DNA of 64,000 nucleotides from contig JAQTNA010000003.1 in the NCBI GenBank assembly GCA_028714035.1, forward strand, positions 62,001-126,000, given 5' to 3'. Below the pieces are notes generated by a model. It did no database searches. It saw only the letters and a list, made by a program, of their open reading frames with translations, and was not told where the DNA came from. How positions within the stretch are numbered: the stretch's first letter is position 1; each line of letters opens with the position of its first letter. This DNA is from Rhodocyclaceae bacterium (GTDB taxonomy: Bacteria; Pseudomonadota; Gammaproteobacteria; Burkholderiales; Rhodocyclaceae). Positions 25,930 to 38,439 of this stretch are shown piece by piece. The position numbers and the translations under genes are program-made.

Positions 25930-26526
25930 TTATTCGACTTCTTCCCAGCCGGTGATCATGGCCTTGATGTGGGAGGTCGGGGTGTGGCCCGCGGTGCCCA
26001 GATAGACGTGGGCGATGAAGAAAGTCAGCATCAGGAAGGCGCCCACGACATGGGCCAGGGCGACCCACTCCAGGCGCAAGCCTCCGATGCCCCAAGCCCC
26101 CCACGACCCGTAGAACAGGTACAGCAGGCCGGAAGCCCAGATCAGGGGATTGATGAACAGCTTCACCCCCAGGTAGGCCAGGCGCTGCAAGGGATTGTGC
26201 TTGATCAACTGGGACTGGCGGAAGGGATGGGGCGCGTTGGTGAAAATGCCCGTGAGGTAGAACTTGAGCATGGCATCGGCCTTCTCCAGGGTGGGAATGT
26301 ACTGCTTCCATTCCCCCGTGGTGAAATGCCAGAAGACCGCGAACACCCAGAGGGTGATGAGCGCCCAGGCGGCATTGGTATGAAGGTCCACGGCACGGTC
26401 AAAGCCCAGGAACTTGTATGCGCCATGCACTTCGAAGCCGGTCAGCATCATGAACATGATGAGGGCCGCCTGGGACCAGTGCCAGAAGCGCTCGAAGCGC
26501 TTGAAGATATAGATGCGTTCAGCCAT
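25930..26526 (-). CDS. Cytochrome b561-type membrane subunit
   Basis: From ATG 26526 (GAGGAGAAC upstream) the protein is 198 residues with four to five transmembrane helices. It has the typical N-terminus of FdnI/HydC-like cytochromes b, IYIFKRFERFWHWSQAALI. Histidines that can ligate b hemes are visible in FWHWSQ, FEVHGAYK, DLHTNAAW, FWHFTTGEW and LAHVVGAF. It is the likely quinol-oxidising anchor for the octaheme protein encoded 11 bases upstream. The arrangement matches Shewanella SO4143 beside SO4144. The open frame extends upstream to 26616, but that part overlaps the OTR gene and looks like shadow. Confidence 0.9.
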   Translation of the reverse strand: MAERIYIFKRFERFWHWSQAALIMFMMLTGFEVHGAYKFLGFDRAVDLHTNAAWALITLWVFAVFWHFTTGEWKQYIPTLEKADAMLKFYLTGIFTNAPHPFRQSQLIKHNPLQRLAYLGVKLFINPLIWASGLLYLFYGSWGAWGIGGLRLEWVALAHVVGAFLMLTFFIAHVYLGTAGHTPTSHIKAMITGWEEVE

Positions 26527-26537
26527 TTCCGTTCTCC

Positions 26538-28151
26538 TCAGTGCTTCTTGGCAGACACGATACGCAGGGCGCCGTGGATCAGCACGCCCACCAGGGTCAA
26601 CAGGGCCAGCGTCCAACCCGCCCGATCAACCCACGGGCTGAGATCCCCCCGTGCGGGCATATACACCCCCGGGATACCCTTCAGGCGACCCTCGGCGGAG
26701 TGGCATTCCGCGCAGCCCAGGGCCTTCTCCTTGGGCGCCACCATATGGGTGATGGGCCAGGACATCTGGGTCTTGATGAAGTCCACCTTGCCGGAGAAGG
26801 GGTGACCGGAATCCTTCATGCCGACGGCGATGGCCTTGTCCCAGACGAAATTCTTCCAGTAGCCCGTGTCGTCGTTGCCGGCGACATGGGGCGTGACCAG
26901 GGTCTTGTTGCCGGCGTCGTAGGGCTGGACGCCGCGGAACACCTTCATGGGCCAGATCATGGACTTGCCGTCATCCGGGCTGCCGCCCATGGTGTTGATC
27001 TTGGTCACGCCATCCGACTTGTCCACCTTGTCGCCGACCAGGGTGTATTTCACCTGGCCGTTGAACCAGACATATTCCGGCTTGACGTTCTCGCCCAGAA
27101 CGAAGTCGCCCTTCCTGGAGTCGTAGATGATGTGGCCCTTGGCATCCTTCTTGACGAAGCCCTTGCCTTCCGCATCGCGCTTGCCGGAGGTGGACCAGTC
27201 CCAGGACAGCTTGGTGGGCACGCCGCCGCGGGCGATGGTCGGGATGTGGCAGGTCTGGCAGGCAATCTTCCGGGCATGCAGATTCAGCCGCTCGGCCAGC
27301 CCCGCCTTCTTGTGCGGGCCGTTGCCGTGGCAGGCGACGCAGGTCGTCGGGTTGCCGGTCTCGGCCTTGCCCTTGATGTGGGCACCGCCCTTGTCCATGG
27401 CCGTCGGCGTGTAGCGGCTGCCGGCCACGTCGTGGCTGGAGGCCTTGTGGCAGGTGCCGCAAGTGAAGTCCAGGCCGGAGGCGTCCATGTGCACATCCAG
27501 CTCCTTGTCCGGGGCGGCCAGGGAACTGTCCATGTCACCGTGCTTCACGCCGTCGCCGCCACCACCATTGAAGTGGCAGGCGCCGCAAGTGTCGCGGCTG
27601 GTCTTGCCCACCGCCTGGGCAACCTTGGAAAGATTGACGGCCTTCATGATCTTGCCCGACCCGGGCGGCGATTCGATATCCTGGGTCGGCGGGTTGCCCG
27701 CGAGGCCCGCAGGCTTCTTGTAGTTGCCCGTAGTGTCATGGCAGGCCAGGCAATCCACGTTCTCTTCGGAGCTGAAATCGAAGTTCGCGTCCTTCCAGCC
27801 GTAGCCCACGTGGCAACCGGTACACCAGGCATAGTTGGAAGGAATGGAGATGCAGAAGTTGTTGACGATGTTCTTCTTGCCCAGCCGCTGCCCATTCTCG
27901 GGATTGAGGTATTCCCACTTCCAGTGCTTGGTCCGATGAATCTGCCCCGCCGCCTCGGTGTGGCAGGCGAGGCAGGCCTTGGTCACTTCCGGGCCGGACT
28001 TGAAGTCTTTCTGCAACTCCTTGAATTTGGAGTGATCCGCCGTGGTGTTGAGCTTGACCGGCTTGGCATCCTCGGCGAAGGCGGCGCCGACCCCCAGCAG
28101 CAGGGCAGCCGACAGCAGAGTTCGTGACAGGTACTTGCGCATGCTCATCAT
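26538..28151 (-). CDS. Octaheme tetrathionate reductase-family cytochrome c (OTR)
   Basis: A 537-residue periplasmic octaheme cytochrome. Signal peptide MRKYLSRTLLSAALLLGVGAAFA is followed by eight heme sites in order: CLACH, CTGCH, CLACH, CGACH, CGTCH, CVACH, CQTCH and CAECH. A C-terminal hydrophobic helix (WTLALLTLVGVLIHGAL) should anchor it to the inner membrane. Shewanella OTR reduces tetrathionate, nitrite and hydroxylamine in vitro; its physiological substrate is unsettled. ATG 28151 and ATG 28142 are both possible starts. The gene leads an operon with cytochrome b and cytochrome c and has a sigma-54 promoter at 28262-28276, facing a divergent sigma-54 activator. Confidence 0.95.
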   Translation of the reverse strand: MMSMRKYLSRTLLSAALLLGVGAAFAEDAKPVKLNTTADHSKFKELQKDFKSGPEVTKACLACHTEAAGQIHRTKHWKWEYLNPENGQRLGKKNIVNNFCISIPSNYAWCTGCHVGYGWKDANFDFSSEENVDCLACHDTTGNYKKPAGLAGNPPTQDIESPPGSGKIMKAVNLSKVAQAVGKTSRDTCGACHFNGGGGDGVKHGDMDSSLAAPDKELDVHMDASGLDFTCGTCHKASSHDVAGSRYTPTAMDKGGAHIKGKAETGNPTTCVACHGNGPHKKAGLAERLNLHARKIACQTCHIPTIARGGVPTKLSWDWSTSGKRDAEGKGFVKKDAKGHIIYDSRKGDFVLGENVKPEYVWFNGQVKYTLVGDKVDKSDGVTKINTMGGSPDDGKSMIWPMKVFRGVQPYDAGNKTLVTPHVAGNDDTGYWKNFVWDKAIAVGMKDSGHPFSGKVDFIKTQMSWPITHMVAPKEKALGCAECHSAEGRLKGIPGVYMPARGDLSPWVDRAGWTLALLTLVGVLIHGALRIVSAKKH

Positions 28152-28261
28152 CTCTTCCCCTTATGGTGAAACGGGACAGTCCGAGGCTTTTTGCGAACCC
28201 TTCCGGGTCGCTACCGGATTATCGGCACCGGGTTCCGAAGAAACCCCGCCAGCACATCAAC

Positions 28262-28276
28262 GCAAGGTACATGCCA
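28262..28276 (-). promoter_or_regulatory. Sigma-54 (-24/-12) promoter of the OTR operon
   Basis: The minus strand reads TGGCATG, four bases, TTGC, an excellent match to the RpoN consensus TGGCACG-N4-TTGCW with invariant GG and GC at the correct spacing. It lies 111 bases upstream of the OTR start. Confidence 0.85.
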
Positions 28277-28393
28277 CCCACGAAGCCAAGACCGCCATGA
28301 CCCAAGCTTCGGTGCCGAATCATGATCTTAACGAAAAATTGACCGGGATCCATCGGAGCCGGCCGGGCTTGCCCAGCCTCAAATCTGCCAAAA

Positions 28394-28434
28394 CTGTCAG
28401 GGATATGGTACTGTTGCCCTGACACAACTGTCAG
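28394..28434. promoter_or_regulatory. Likely enhancer site for the sigma-54 activator
   Basis: A perfect inverted repeat TGTCAGGG-N14-CCCTGACA occupies 28395-28402 and 28417-28424, and a third half-site CTGTCAG is at 28428-28434. It is 118 bases or more upstream of the -24 element and about 45 bases before the activator gene, the usual position for an upstream activating sequence. Confidence 0.7.
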
Positions 28435-28478
28435 AGCCCAGAGGATACGGCCGATACCCGGCCCAACAGGTGACCCAG

Positions 28479-29813
28479 ATGCATGTGGAAGACCGACCCG
28501 GCCCGGAGTTCCTGCCGGAGATGCTCACCCTGGTGGAGGCCATGCCCGACCCGCGCGCCTTCCTGGGCGCGGATTACAAGGTGCTGGCGGTCAACAAGGC
28601 CTACCGGGAGCAGTTCGGCGATCCGCGGGAAGACCGCCACCGCTTCTGCTACGAGATGTCGCACCATCTGTCCGTTCCCTGCGATCAGGCGGGGGAAAAC
28701 TGCCCCCTCCTCACCAGCCGGGAGACCGGCGAACCCTTCCGCACCCTGCACATTCACCAGACGCCCAATGGGCCGGAACACGTGGACGTGGAAGTCTGTC
28801 CGATCCGGGATGGTCAGGGCAAGATACTGTTCTACATGGAGACCATGCGCACCGTGCGCCGGGCCCACAGCCGCCCCTCGGTGCGCGGACTGGTCGGCCG
28901 TTCCGCCGTCTTCAACCGCATGCTGGACTTGATCGAACGCGTCGGTCCGTCGGACGCCACCGTCTTGCTGCTGGGGGAATCCGGCACCGGCAAGGAACTG
29001 GCGGCCATGGCCCTGCACGAAGCCAGCGCCCACGGCAACGGCCGCTTCGTGGCCATGGACTGCGCCGGCATGACGGAGAGCCTGTTCGGCAGCGAGCTCT
29101 TCGGTTATGAAAAAGGCGCCTTCACCGGCGCCACCCACCGCAAGATCGGCCTGGTGGAAGCCGCGGCCGGCGGCACCTTGTTCTTCGACGAGATCGGCGA
29201 CATGCCGCTCACCTTGCAGGTGAAGCTTCTGCGGCTGCTGGAGTCCGGCACCTTCCGCCGCATCGGCGGCCTGGAACAGATCCGCGCCGACTTCCGCCTG
29301 GTGCTGGCCACCCACCGTGATCTCAAGGCCATGGTGGAAGAAGGCACATTCCGGCGCGACCTTTACTATCGCATCAGCGCCTTTCCCATCGTGGTTCCAG
29401 CGCTCAGGGACAGGAGGGAAGACATTCCCCTTCTGGTGGAATCCCTCATGAGCCGGGTCTGCGGCCGGCGCCGCTGCCTGCATCCGGAAGCCATGGCCCG
29501 CCTCATCGCCCACGACTTCCCCGGCAACATCCGGGAGTTGCGCAACATCCTGGAGCGCGCCTGCCTGCTGGCCGACGGAGAGCGGGTCATGGCCCAGCAT
29601 CTGCCGGAGGATCTCAGTGCATCCCCCCTGCAATTGACGGAAATAGTGGAACTCCCCAAGGCCCCGGAAAGCATTCTGCCCCTGGCGGAGGCGGAACGCC
29701 GCTACCTGAAGTGGGCCCTGGAACGGCATGGTACGGACCGCCGCGGCCTGGCGGATCGCCTGGGCATCAGCGAGCGCACCCTCTACCGAAAGATCGCGGA
29801 ACTGGAAGTCTGA
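28479..29813 (+). CDS. PAS-containing sigma-54-dependent transcriptional activator
   Basis: An NtrC-family enhancer-binding protein of about 444 residues. An N-terminal PAS-like sensor (about residues 10-125) carries three cysteines in [20 protein letters not shown]. The central AAA+ domain has Walker A GESGTGKE, the sigma-54 contact loop GAFTGAT and Walker [11 protein letters not shown]. The C-terminal Fis-type HTH ends [20 protein letters not shown] chose ATG 28479, with AGGTGA five bases before it; a GTG at 28470 is in frame. It is divergent from the OTR operon, whose sigma-54 promoter and palindromic enhancer lie in the shared intergenic region, so it very probably controls that operon. 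Confidence 0.93.
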   Translation: MHVEDRPGPEFLPEMLTLVEAMPDPRAFLGADYKVLAVNKAYREQFGDPREDRHRFCYEMSHHLSVPCDQAGENCPLLTSRETGEPFRTLHIHQTPNGPEHVDVEVCPIRDGQGKILFYMETMRTVRRAHSRPSVRGLVGRSAVFNRMLDLIERVGPSDATVLLLGESGTGKELAAMALHEASAHGNGRFVAMDCAGMTESLFGSELFGYEKGAFTGATHRKIGLVEAAAGGTLFFDEIGDMPLTLQVKLLRLLESGTFRRIGGLEQIRADFRLVLATHRDLKAMVEEGTFRRDLYYRISAFPIVVPALRDRREDIPLLVESLMSRVCGRRRCLHPEAMARLIAHDFPGNIRELRNILERACLLADGERVMAQHLPEDLSASPLQLTEIVELPKAPESILPLAEAERRYLKWALERHGTDRRGLADRLGISERTLYRKIAELEV

Positions 29814-29823
29814 AAAACAGATC

Positions 29824-29948
29824 CCGAGGCGCCAAGGCGCGGAGAAAAAAGCAGAACCTGATAGTTCAAACGCGAATCACCCTCTGAGTGAATCCGCTGG
29901 CTTCCGTACGCCTTTGATCTATAGGCGACTCCGCGCCTCGGCGTTTCA
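29824..29948. repeat. Octad-word inverted element
   Basis: The left arm is cgaggcgccaaggcgcggag; the right arm is ctccgcgcctcggcgtttc, its near reverse complement. It directly follows the sigma-54 activator stop and abuts the next repeat at 29957. Confidence 0.7.
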
Positions 29949-29956
29949 AATGATTT

Positions 29957-30120
29957 CCTGATTATCAAGGTGGCTCAGTATTACCTCCCTCGCCCCCCGG
30001 AAGGGGGGAGAGGGCCGGGGTGAGGGGCGCTCGAAGGTCAAATTCCCCCTCACCCTAACCCTCTCCCCGCACGCGGGGCGAGGGAATTTCACGGCACACT
30101 GAGTCATCTTGATAATCAGG
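29957..30120. repeat. Full-length CCTGATTATCAA-ended palindromic element
   Basis: A 164-base element with inverted termini cctgattatcaaggtggc and its near complement gatgactcagtgtgcc-type end closing in cttgataatcagg. The interior carries inverted ccctcgcccc / ggggcgaggg blocks. Shorter relatives are at 6951-7022, 16187-16278 and 25889-25929. It fills the convergent gap between the activator and chemoreceptor genes and could act as a bidirectional terminator. Confidence 0.75.
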
Positions 30121-30141
30121 ATCAGGAATGGTTTTCCGGCC

Positions 30142-33033
30142 TCAGAACTCTTCCCACTCGTCCTCGCCACCCGCATGGACGGGAGGCACGGAGCGCGCGG
30201 GGGAGGACAGCGCCCGGGTGGGTGCCGGTTTGCGCACGGCTGCGGCCTTCGCGCCCAGGGCGGGACGCGCCGCCGGCAGGGAAGATGTGCCGCCGGAGGT
30301 CGGCAGGGACGCCGCGGGACGCCGCGCCGAACCGGATTCGCCTTCCTTCAGCCGGAACATGGAAACGGAGCGCACCAGGGACTGGGCCTGCTGCTGCATG
30401 GATTCCGCCGCCGCCGCGGCCTGTTCCACCAGGGCCGCGTTCTGCTGGGTCATCTCGTCCATCTGGCCCACCGCCTGGGTCACCTGCTCCACGCCCTGGC
30501 TCTGTTCCCGGCTGGCCTCCGAAATCTCCGTCACCAGGCTCGCCACCGCCTTGAAGCTGGACACCACCTCGTCCATGGTGGAGCCGGCCTGATGCACCAG
30601 GCGCGAACCATTTTCCACCTTGGTGCCGGAATCCGCGATCAGCCCCTTGATCTCCCGGGCGGCCGTGGCGGAACGCTGGGCGAGGTTCCTCACCTCGCTC
30701 GCCACCACCGCGAAGCCGCGGCCCTGTTCGCCGGCCCGCGCCGCCTCCACGGCCGCGTTCAGCGCCAGGATGTTGGTCTGGAAGGCGATGCTGTCTATCA
30801 TGCCGGTGATCTCGGTGATGCGCCGGGAACTGTCCTGGATGTCCTCCATGGTATTCACGATTTGCTTCACCATCTCGCCGCCGCGCACCGCGGCGTCGTT
30901 GGAACCCCGGGCCAGCTCGTTGGCCTGGCGCGCGTTTTCCGCCGCCTGACGCACCGTGGCGTTGATCTCCTCCATGGAGGCCGCCGTCTGTTCCAGGCTG
31001 CTGGCCTGTTCTTCGGTACGATTCGAGAGATCCTGGTTGCCCATGGCTATCTCGCCGGCCGCGGTATGGATGGCGTCCGTCGCGTCCTTGATCTGGCCCA
31101 CGATCTCCCGCAGGCGGCCGATGGTGGTGTTGGTGTCGTCCTTCAGGCGGCCGAAGATGCCCTCGTAGTCCTGATCTATGGTACGGGTCAGGTCGCCGCG
31201 GGCGACGCGCTCCAGCGCTTCGGACGTGGTGAGCAGGGCCTGGCGGGTGGTGTCCAGCATGCTGTTGATGCCCTCGCCCAGGTTGGCGAAGAAGCCCGTG
31301 AGCCCGTCCATGGGCAGGCGCTGATCCAGGTCGCCCCGGGCGGCGCCACGCACGATGGCATGAATCTCCCGCTCCACCCGCACTTCCGCCGTGCGGTCGC
31401 GCCACTCGGCCACCGTGCCCAGGCGGCCGCCTTCCGTATCCAGCACCGGGTTCACCGACACCGTGAGATGCCGCGCCCCCACTTCCAGGTCCGCGGAATG
31501 GGTACCGGAGAGCCGCTCCAGGATGCCCGCCTGGTGGCCGGGGTTCTGGTGGAAGTGGTCCATGTTCTGGCCCAGAATGTTGTTCGCGCTGAAGTCCGGC
31601 ACCCGCGCGCGGACGTCGCCTTCCGCATCCTGGAGTATCTTCACCACGGACTTGTTGGCATAGATGATCTGGCGGCTGGAATCGGCGATCATCACGCCGG
31701 TGGACACGTTGTCCAGGGCAATCTTCACCCGGGTCATGGCCTGGCTGGTGCGCTTCATCTCCGCCACCTCGAAGCCGGCCCGGGTCTGCATGGACTGCAT
31801 GCCCTGGAGCAGCTTGCCGATGTCGTCATCCCGGGTGATGTCTATGGCCTGGGAATAGTCGCCCTGGGCCACGTGCCGCAGCACGTCAATCGCCCGGCGC
31901 AGGTCATTGCCCACGGAACGCGCCAGACGCCAGGAGAGGAAGCCGCCCACCAGGAACAGGCCCAGGAGCATGGCGATCTGGCCGTTCCGGGTGGAGGCAT
32001 AGCGGTCCTGGGAATCGTCCATCTGTTTCCTGCCCTGCTTCAGATGGTATTCCCGCAACTGGTCCGCCTTCTCCAGGGACTCCCGGAAGAGCGGGTTCAC
32101 CTTGTCCATGAACAACTGCCAGGCATCCCCCATGTCCGAGGCGTTGACCGCCTTCACCGCCGGCTCCAGGCCCTGGGCGAGGAAGCGGTTCTCCACGGCG
32201 AAGAAGTCCTTGGCGAGTTTCCTCTCCTCGTCGTTGGCGATGGCCTTCTCATAGTCGGCCTGAAGCGCGCGCATTTCCCCGATATGCTTGACCACCAGGG
32301 GCATGTAGCGGCTCTGGTCAGGATTGGCGGCCTGGCTCGGGTCCTGATGGACCCCCAGCCCGGACAGGGCGATCTGCGTCCGGTCCTCCGCCATGAGCTG
32401 GGTGATGCGGGACAGGATGCGCACCCCCTCGAAACGCTGGCTATAGAGTTCCACCGTGGCATCGTTGGTCCGGGAAAGGGCCACGATCGCCAGGATGGAC
32501 ATGATCATGGTCAGGAACCCCAGGATGCCGATCAGGCCGCCGAGACGGGCGGACAGCGGCAAATTCTTCTTCCACTGGCTGCCGGAAACGGCCTGCCCCA
32601 GGAGTATCCGCAGATTGCCCTGGCGCTTCTCCCGGAACATCCGGTACGCGGCTTCGTGGGCGGCGATGGCCTCCTTCGAGGCCTTGCGCCGCACCGAAAG
32701 GTAGCCCGTCGCCTGGCCGCCTTCCCAGATGGGGGTGGCATTGGCCAGCACCCAGTAATAGTCGCCGTTCCTGGCCCGGTTCTTCACGTACCCGGTCCAC
32801 GGGCGGCCTTCCTTGAGCGTGTTCCACAAATCCTGGAAGGCTTCCGTCGGCATGTCCGGGTGCCGCACGATGTTGTGGGGCTCCCCGATCAGTTCCGCCT
32901 CGGAGAAGCCGCTGATATCCAGGAAATCCTTGTTCACGTAGGTGATGCGCCCCTTGAGATCGGTCTTGGACACGATCAGGGTATTTTCTGTCAGTTCGAT
33001 TTCGTGGTCGGTGACGGGCTGGTTGATGCGCAT
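30142..33033 (-). CDS. Methyl-accepting chemotaxis protein with PAS sensor domains
   Basis: A 963-residue chemoreceptor. An N-terminal Aer-like PAS (TDLKGRITYVNKDFLDISGF, residues about 20-130) is followed by a transmembrane helix (LIGILGFLTMIMSILAIVAL), a helical periplasmic four-helix sensor and a second membrane helix (IAMLLGLFLVGGFLSWRLA). Then come HAMP, another PAS (ALDNVSTGVMIADSSRQIIY), a second HAMP-like part and the signalling hairpin with the conserved tip RITEITGMIDSIAFQTNILA. The C-terminus ends EWEEF, resembling the pentapeptide tether for CheR/CheB. The first PAS resembles redox- or oxygen-sensing Aer, which fits a respiratory organism; the ligand is unknown. Confidence 0.95.
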   Translation of the reverse strand: MRINQPVTDHEIELTENTLIVSKTDLKGRITYVNKDFLDISGFSEAELIGEPHNIVRHPDMPTEAFQDLWNTLKEGRPWTGYVKNRARNGDYYWVLANATPIWEGGQATGYLSVRRKASKEAIAAHEAAYRMFREKRQGNLRILLGQAVSGSQWKKNLPLSARLGGLIGILGFLTMIMSILAIVALSRTNDATVELYSQRFEGVRILSRITQLMAEDRTQIALSGLGVHQDPSQAANPDQSRYMPLVVKHIGEMRALQADYEKAIANDEERKLAKDFFAVENRFLAQGLEPAVKAVNASDMGDAWQLFMDKVNPLFRESLEKADQLREYHLKQGRKQMDDSQDRYASTRNGQIAMLLGLFLVGGFLSWRLARSVGNDLRRAIDVLRHVAQGDYSQAIDITRDDDIGKLLQGMQSMQTRAGFEVAEMKRTSQAMTRVKIALDNVSTGVMIADSSRQIIYANKSVVKILQDAEGDVRARVPDFSANNILGQNMDHFHQNPGHQAGILERLSGTHSADLEVGARHLTVSVNPVLDTEGGRLGTVAEWRDRTAEVRVEREIHAIVRGAARGDLDQRLPMDGLTGFFANLGEGINSMLDTTRQALLTTSEALERVARGDLTRTIDQDYEGIFGRLKDDTNTTIGRLREIVGQIKDATDAIHTAAGEIAMGNQDLSNRTEEQASSLEQTAASMEEINATVRQAAENARQANELARGSNDAAVRGGEMVKQIVNTMEDIQDSSRRITEITGMIDSIAFQTNILALNAAVEAARAGEQGRGFAVVASEVRNLAQRSATAAREIKGLIADSGTKVENGSRLVHQAGSTMDEVVSSFKAVASLVTEISEASREQSQGVEQVTQAVGQMDEMTQQNAALVEQAAAAAESMQQQAQSLVRSVSMFRLKEGESGSARRPAASLPTSGGTSSLPAARPALGAKAAAVRKPAPTRALSSPARSVPPVHAGGEDEWEEF

Positions 33034-33296
33034 ATCAGATCCCCTGCGTAAGAAAGGAGGCCTGCGAATGCCCCCCCGGATAACCCATGCTTCACGCTAT
33101 TAACGTCGGTGGTTTCTAGTTCTTAAGGCTTACCGACGAACTCGATCGAGCCATCGAAAGGATAAATTGCACCGCAGAAACGCGGAGGCGCAGGGAAAAG
33201 CGGGGCCTGGCCAAAATTCCGCTCGCAAGGAGCGGGGAAGCCCTGGCCGTCATCAGATTCGCTCGTTCCTCTGCGGCTCAAGCTGCTTTCCCGGGT
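33034..33296. other. Intergenic stretch between chemoreceptor and hybrid kinase
   Basis: The stretch holds the octad-word element 33171-33278 and, nearer the chemoreceptor, AT-richer sequence (33090-33170) that probably includes the chemoreceptor promoter. No -35/-10 pair is convincing, and there is no coding frame I can support. Confidence 0.5.
33171..33278. repeat. Octad-word inverted element
   Basis: The left arm is built of words cgcagaaa, cgcggagg and a third; the right end is cctctgcggct about 90 bases on. It is degenerate compared with the copies at 2601 and 25215. Confidence 0.65.
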
Positions 33297-37013
<3,717 letters not shown>

Positions 37014-37105
37014 TCACCCCTCCGCCCCGGCCCATTCCCGATCCCAGACAATGCCCGGTTTACGGCAGGGGAGATGGATTCTGAAGCGGGAACAGACGGC
37101 AAGGA

Positions 37106-37168
37106 GTAAGCGGTGAGCGCAGGCTTGACGCGAGAAGGGGCGCTTACGGCTCACCGCTGACCGCTCAC
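37106..37168. repeat. Heptad-word hairpin element (kinase-HD-GYP gap)
   Basis: The left arm is gtaagcg, gtgagcg (37106-37119). The right arm is four 7-base words cgcttac, ggctcac and then cgctgac, cgctcac (37141-37168). The arms are complementary in register. This is the fourth heptad element in the window. Confidence 0.75.
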
Positions 37169-37172
37169 GGTC

Positions 37173-38285
37173 TTAGGCGTCCGAATAGCGGCTGGCGATG
37201 GCGTGAAAGACTTCCTGAACCTCCAGGAAGGCATCCACGATGTCCGGATCGAAATGGCTGGCCCGGCCGGCGGCGATCATCGCCACCGCTTCCTCGTGGG
37301 AGAAAGGGCGCTTGTACACCCGCCGGGAGATGAGTGCATCATAGACATCGGCCACGGCCATGAGCCGGGCCGAGATGGGGATGGCCTCACCCGCCAGACC
37401 GAGCGGATAGCCGCTGCCATCCCAGCGTTCGTGGTGGCCCGAGGCGATTTCCATGGCGTGACGCAGAAACGCCCCTTCCTCTCCGTGCAGTTCGTCGGCC
37501 GCCCGGGCGATGGCATCCCGGCCGTACTGGGCGTGGCGCTGCATGATGGCCCACTCCTCCGGGGTAAACCGGCCAGGCTTCTGGAGGATGGAATCCGGAA
37601 TCGCAACCTTGCCGATATCGTGCAGGGGCGCACACTTGAACATCAACTGGATGGTTTCCTCGTCCAGGAAGGACGAAAAGCGCGGGTGGGTGCGCAGTTT
37701 GTCCGCCAGAATCCCCATGTAGTGCTGGGTCCGCCGGATGTGGTTGCCCGTTTCACCGTCGCGCACCTCCGCCAGGGCGCAGAAGGCGCCGATGGTGGCC
37801 CCCTGGGCGGCGATGATCTGCTGGCCCCGGCGCACGATTTCCCGGGTCCGCTCCTCCACCAGGCGCTCCAGATCCTCGTTCTTGCCGCGCAGTTCCCGGT
37901 TGGCATGGGCCAGGGCCAGATGGTTCCTGACCCGGGCCATGACCACCGCCGGCGAGAAGGGCTTGTGCACGAAGTCCTCGGCCCCCAGGGAGAGGCCGTA
38001 TTCCTCGTCCGTATCGCTTTCCAGGCTGGTGATGAAGATCACCGGGATATCCCGGGTTGCCGGATCGGCTTTCACCCGGCGGCACACCTCGAAGCCGTCG
38101 GCGCCGGGCATGACCACGTCCAGCAGCAGCAGGTCGGGGCGATTCCCGGCCTGCATGAAGGCGAGAACCTGGCGGCCATCATCCAGGGCCTGCACCCGGT
38201 AGCTGTCGTGCAACAGCTCCTCCAGGATGAAAAGGTTCTCCGGTTGGTCATCGGCGATGACGATCAGGGGTCTGTCTTCAGTCAT
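37173..38285 (-). CDS. HD-GYP domain response regulator (putative cyclic-di-GMP phosphodiesterase)
   Basis: A 370-residue two-domain protein. The N-terminal receiver (residues about 5-125) has the acidic pair IADDQ, phospho-Asp in LLLLDVVMPGADG and Lys in DFVHKPFSP. After a coiled linker the HD-GYP domain has the metal-binding HD in PLHDIGKVAIP and the second conserved block HHERWDGSGYPLGL, including the GYP triad. These enzymes hydrolyse cyclic-di-GMP. It is transcribed in the same direction as, and downstream of, the hybrid kinase. A near-identical architecture is encoded divergently at 38440-39462, but that copy is interrupted. Confidence 0.94.
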   Translation of the reverse strand: MTEDRPLIVIADDQPENLFILEELLHDSYRVQALDDGRQVLAFMQAGNRPDLLLLDVVMPGADGFEVCRRVKADPATRDIPVIFITSLESDTDEEYGLSLGAEDFVHKPFSPAVVMARVRNHLALAHANRELRGKNEDLERLVEERTREIVRRGQQIIAAQGATIGAFCALAEVRDGETGNHIRRTQHYMGILADKLRTHPRFSSFLDEETIQLMFKCAPLHDIGKVAIPDSILQKPGRFTPEEWAIMQRHAQYGRDAIARAADELHGEEGAFLRHAMEIASGHHERWDGSGYPLGLAGEAIPISARLMAVADVYDALISRRVYKRPFSHEEAVAMIAAGRASHFDPDIVDAFLEVQEVFHAIASRYSDA

Positions 38286-38439
38286 GGCGATGATCGTGGA
38301 ACCTCCGGCTGCCGCACATGCCCAAGGATGTTATCAGCCTGACCGCCCCGGTACAATCCAATCCTGACCAAAGCTTTCAAGATTGGCCGGTGCGTGCCGT
38401 TAAGCTTGCTCATCTGTGCGTGCACGCGGGGGGCAGGAC

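Noticed and set aside
30109..33051. Plus-strand frame of 980 codons opposite the chemoreceptor
   Set aside because: It is entirely antisense to the chemoreceptor gene with low-complexity His/Gly/Leu composition and no recognisable domain.
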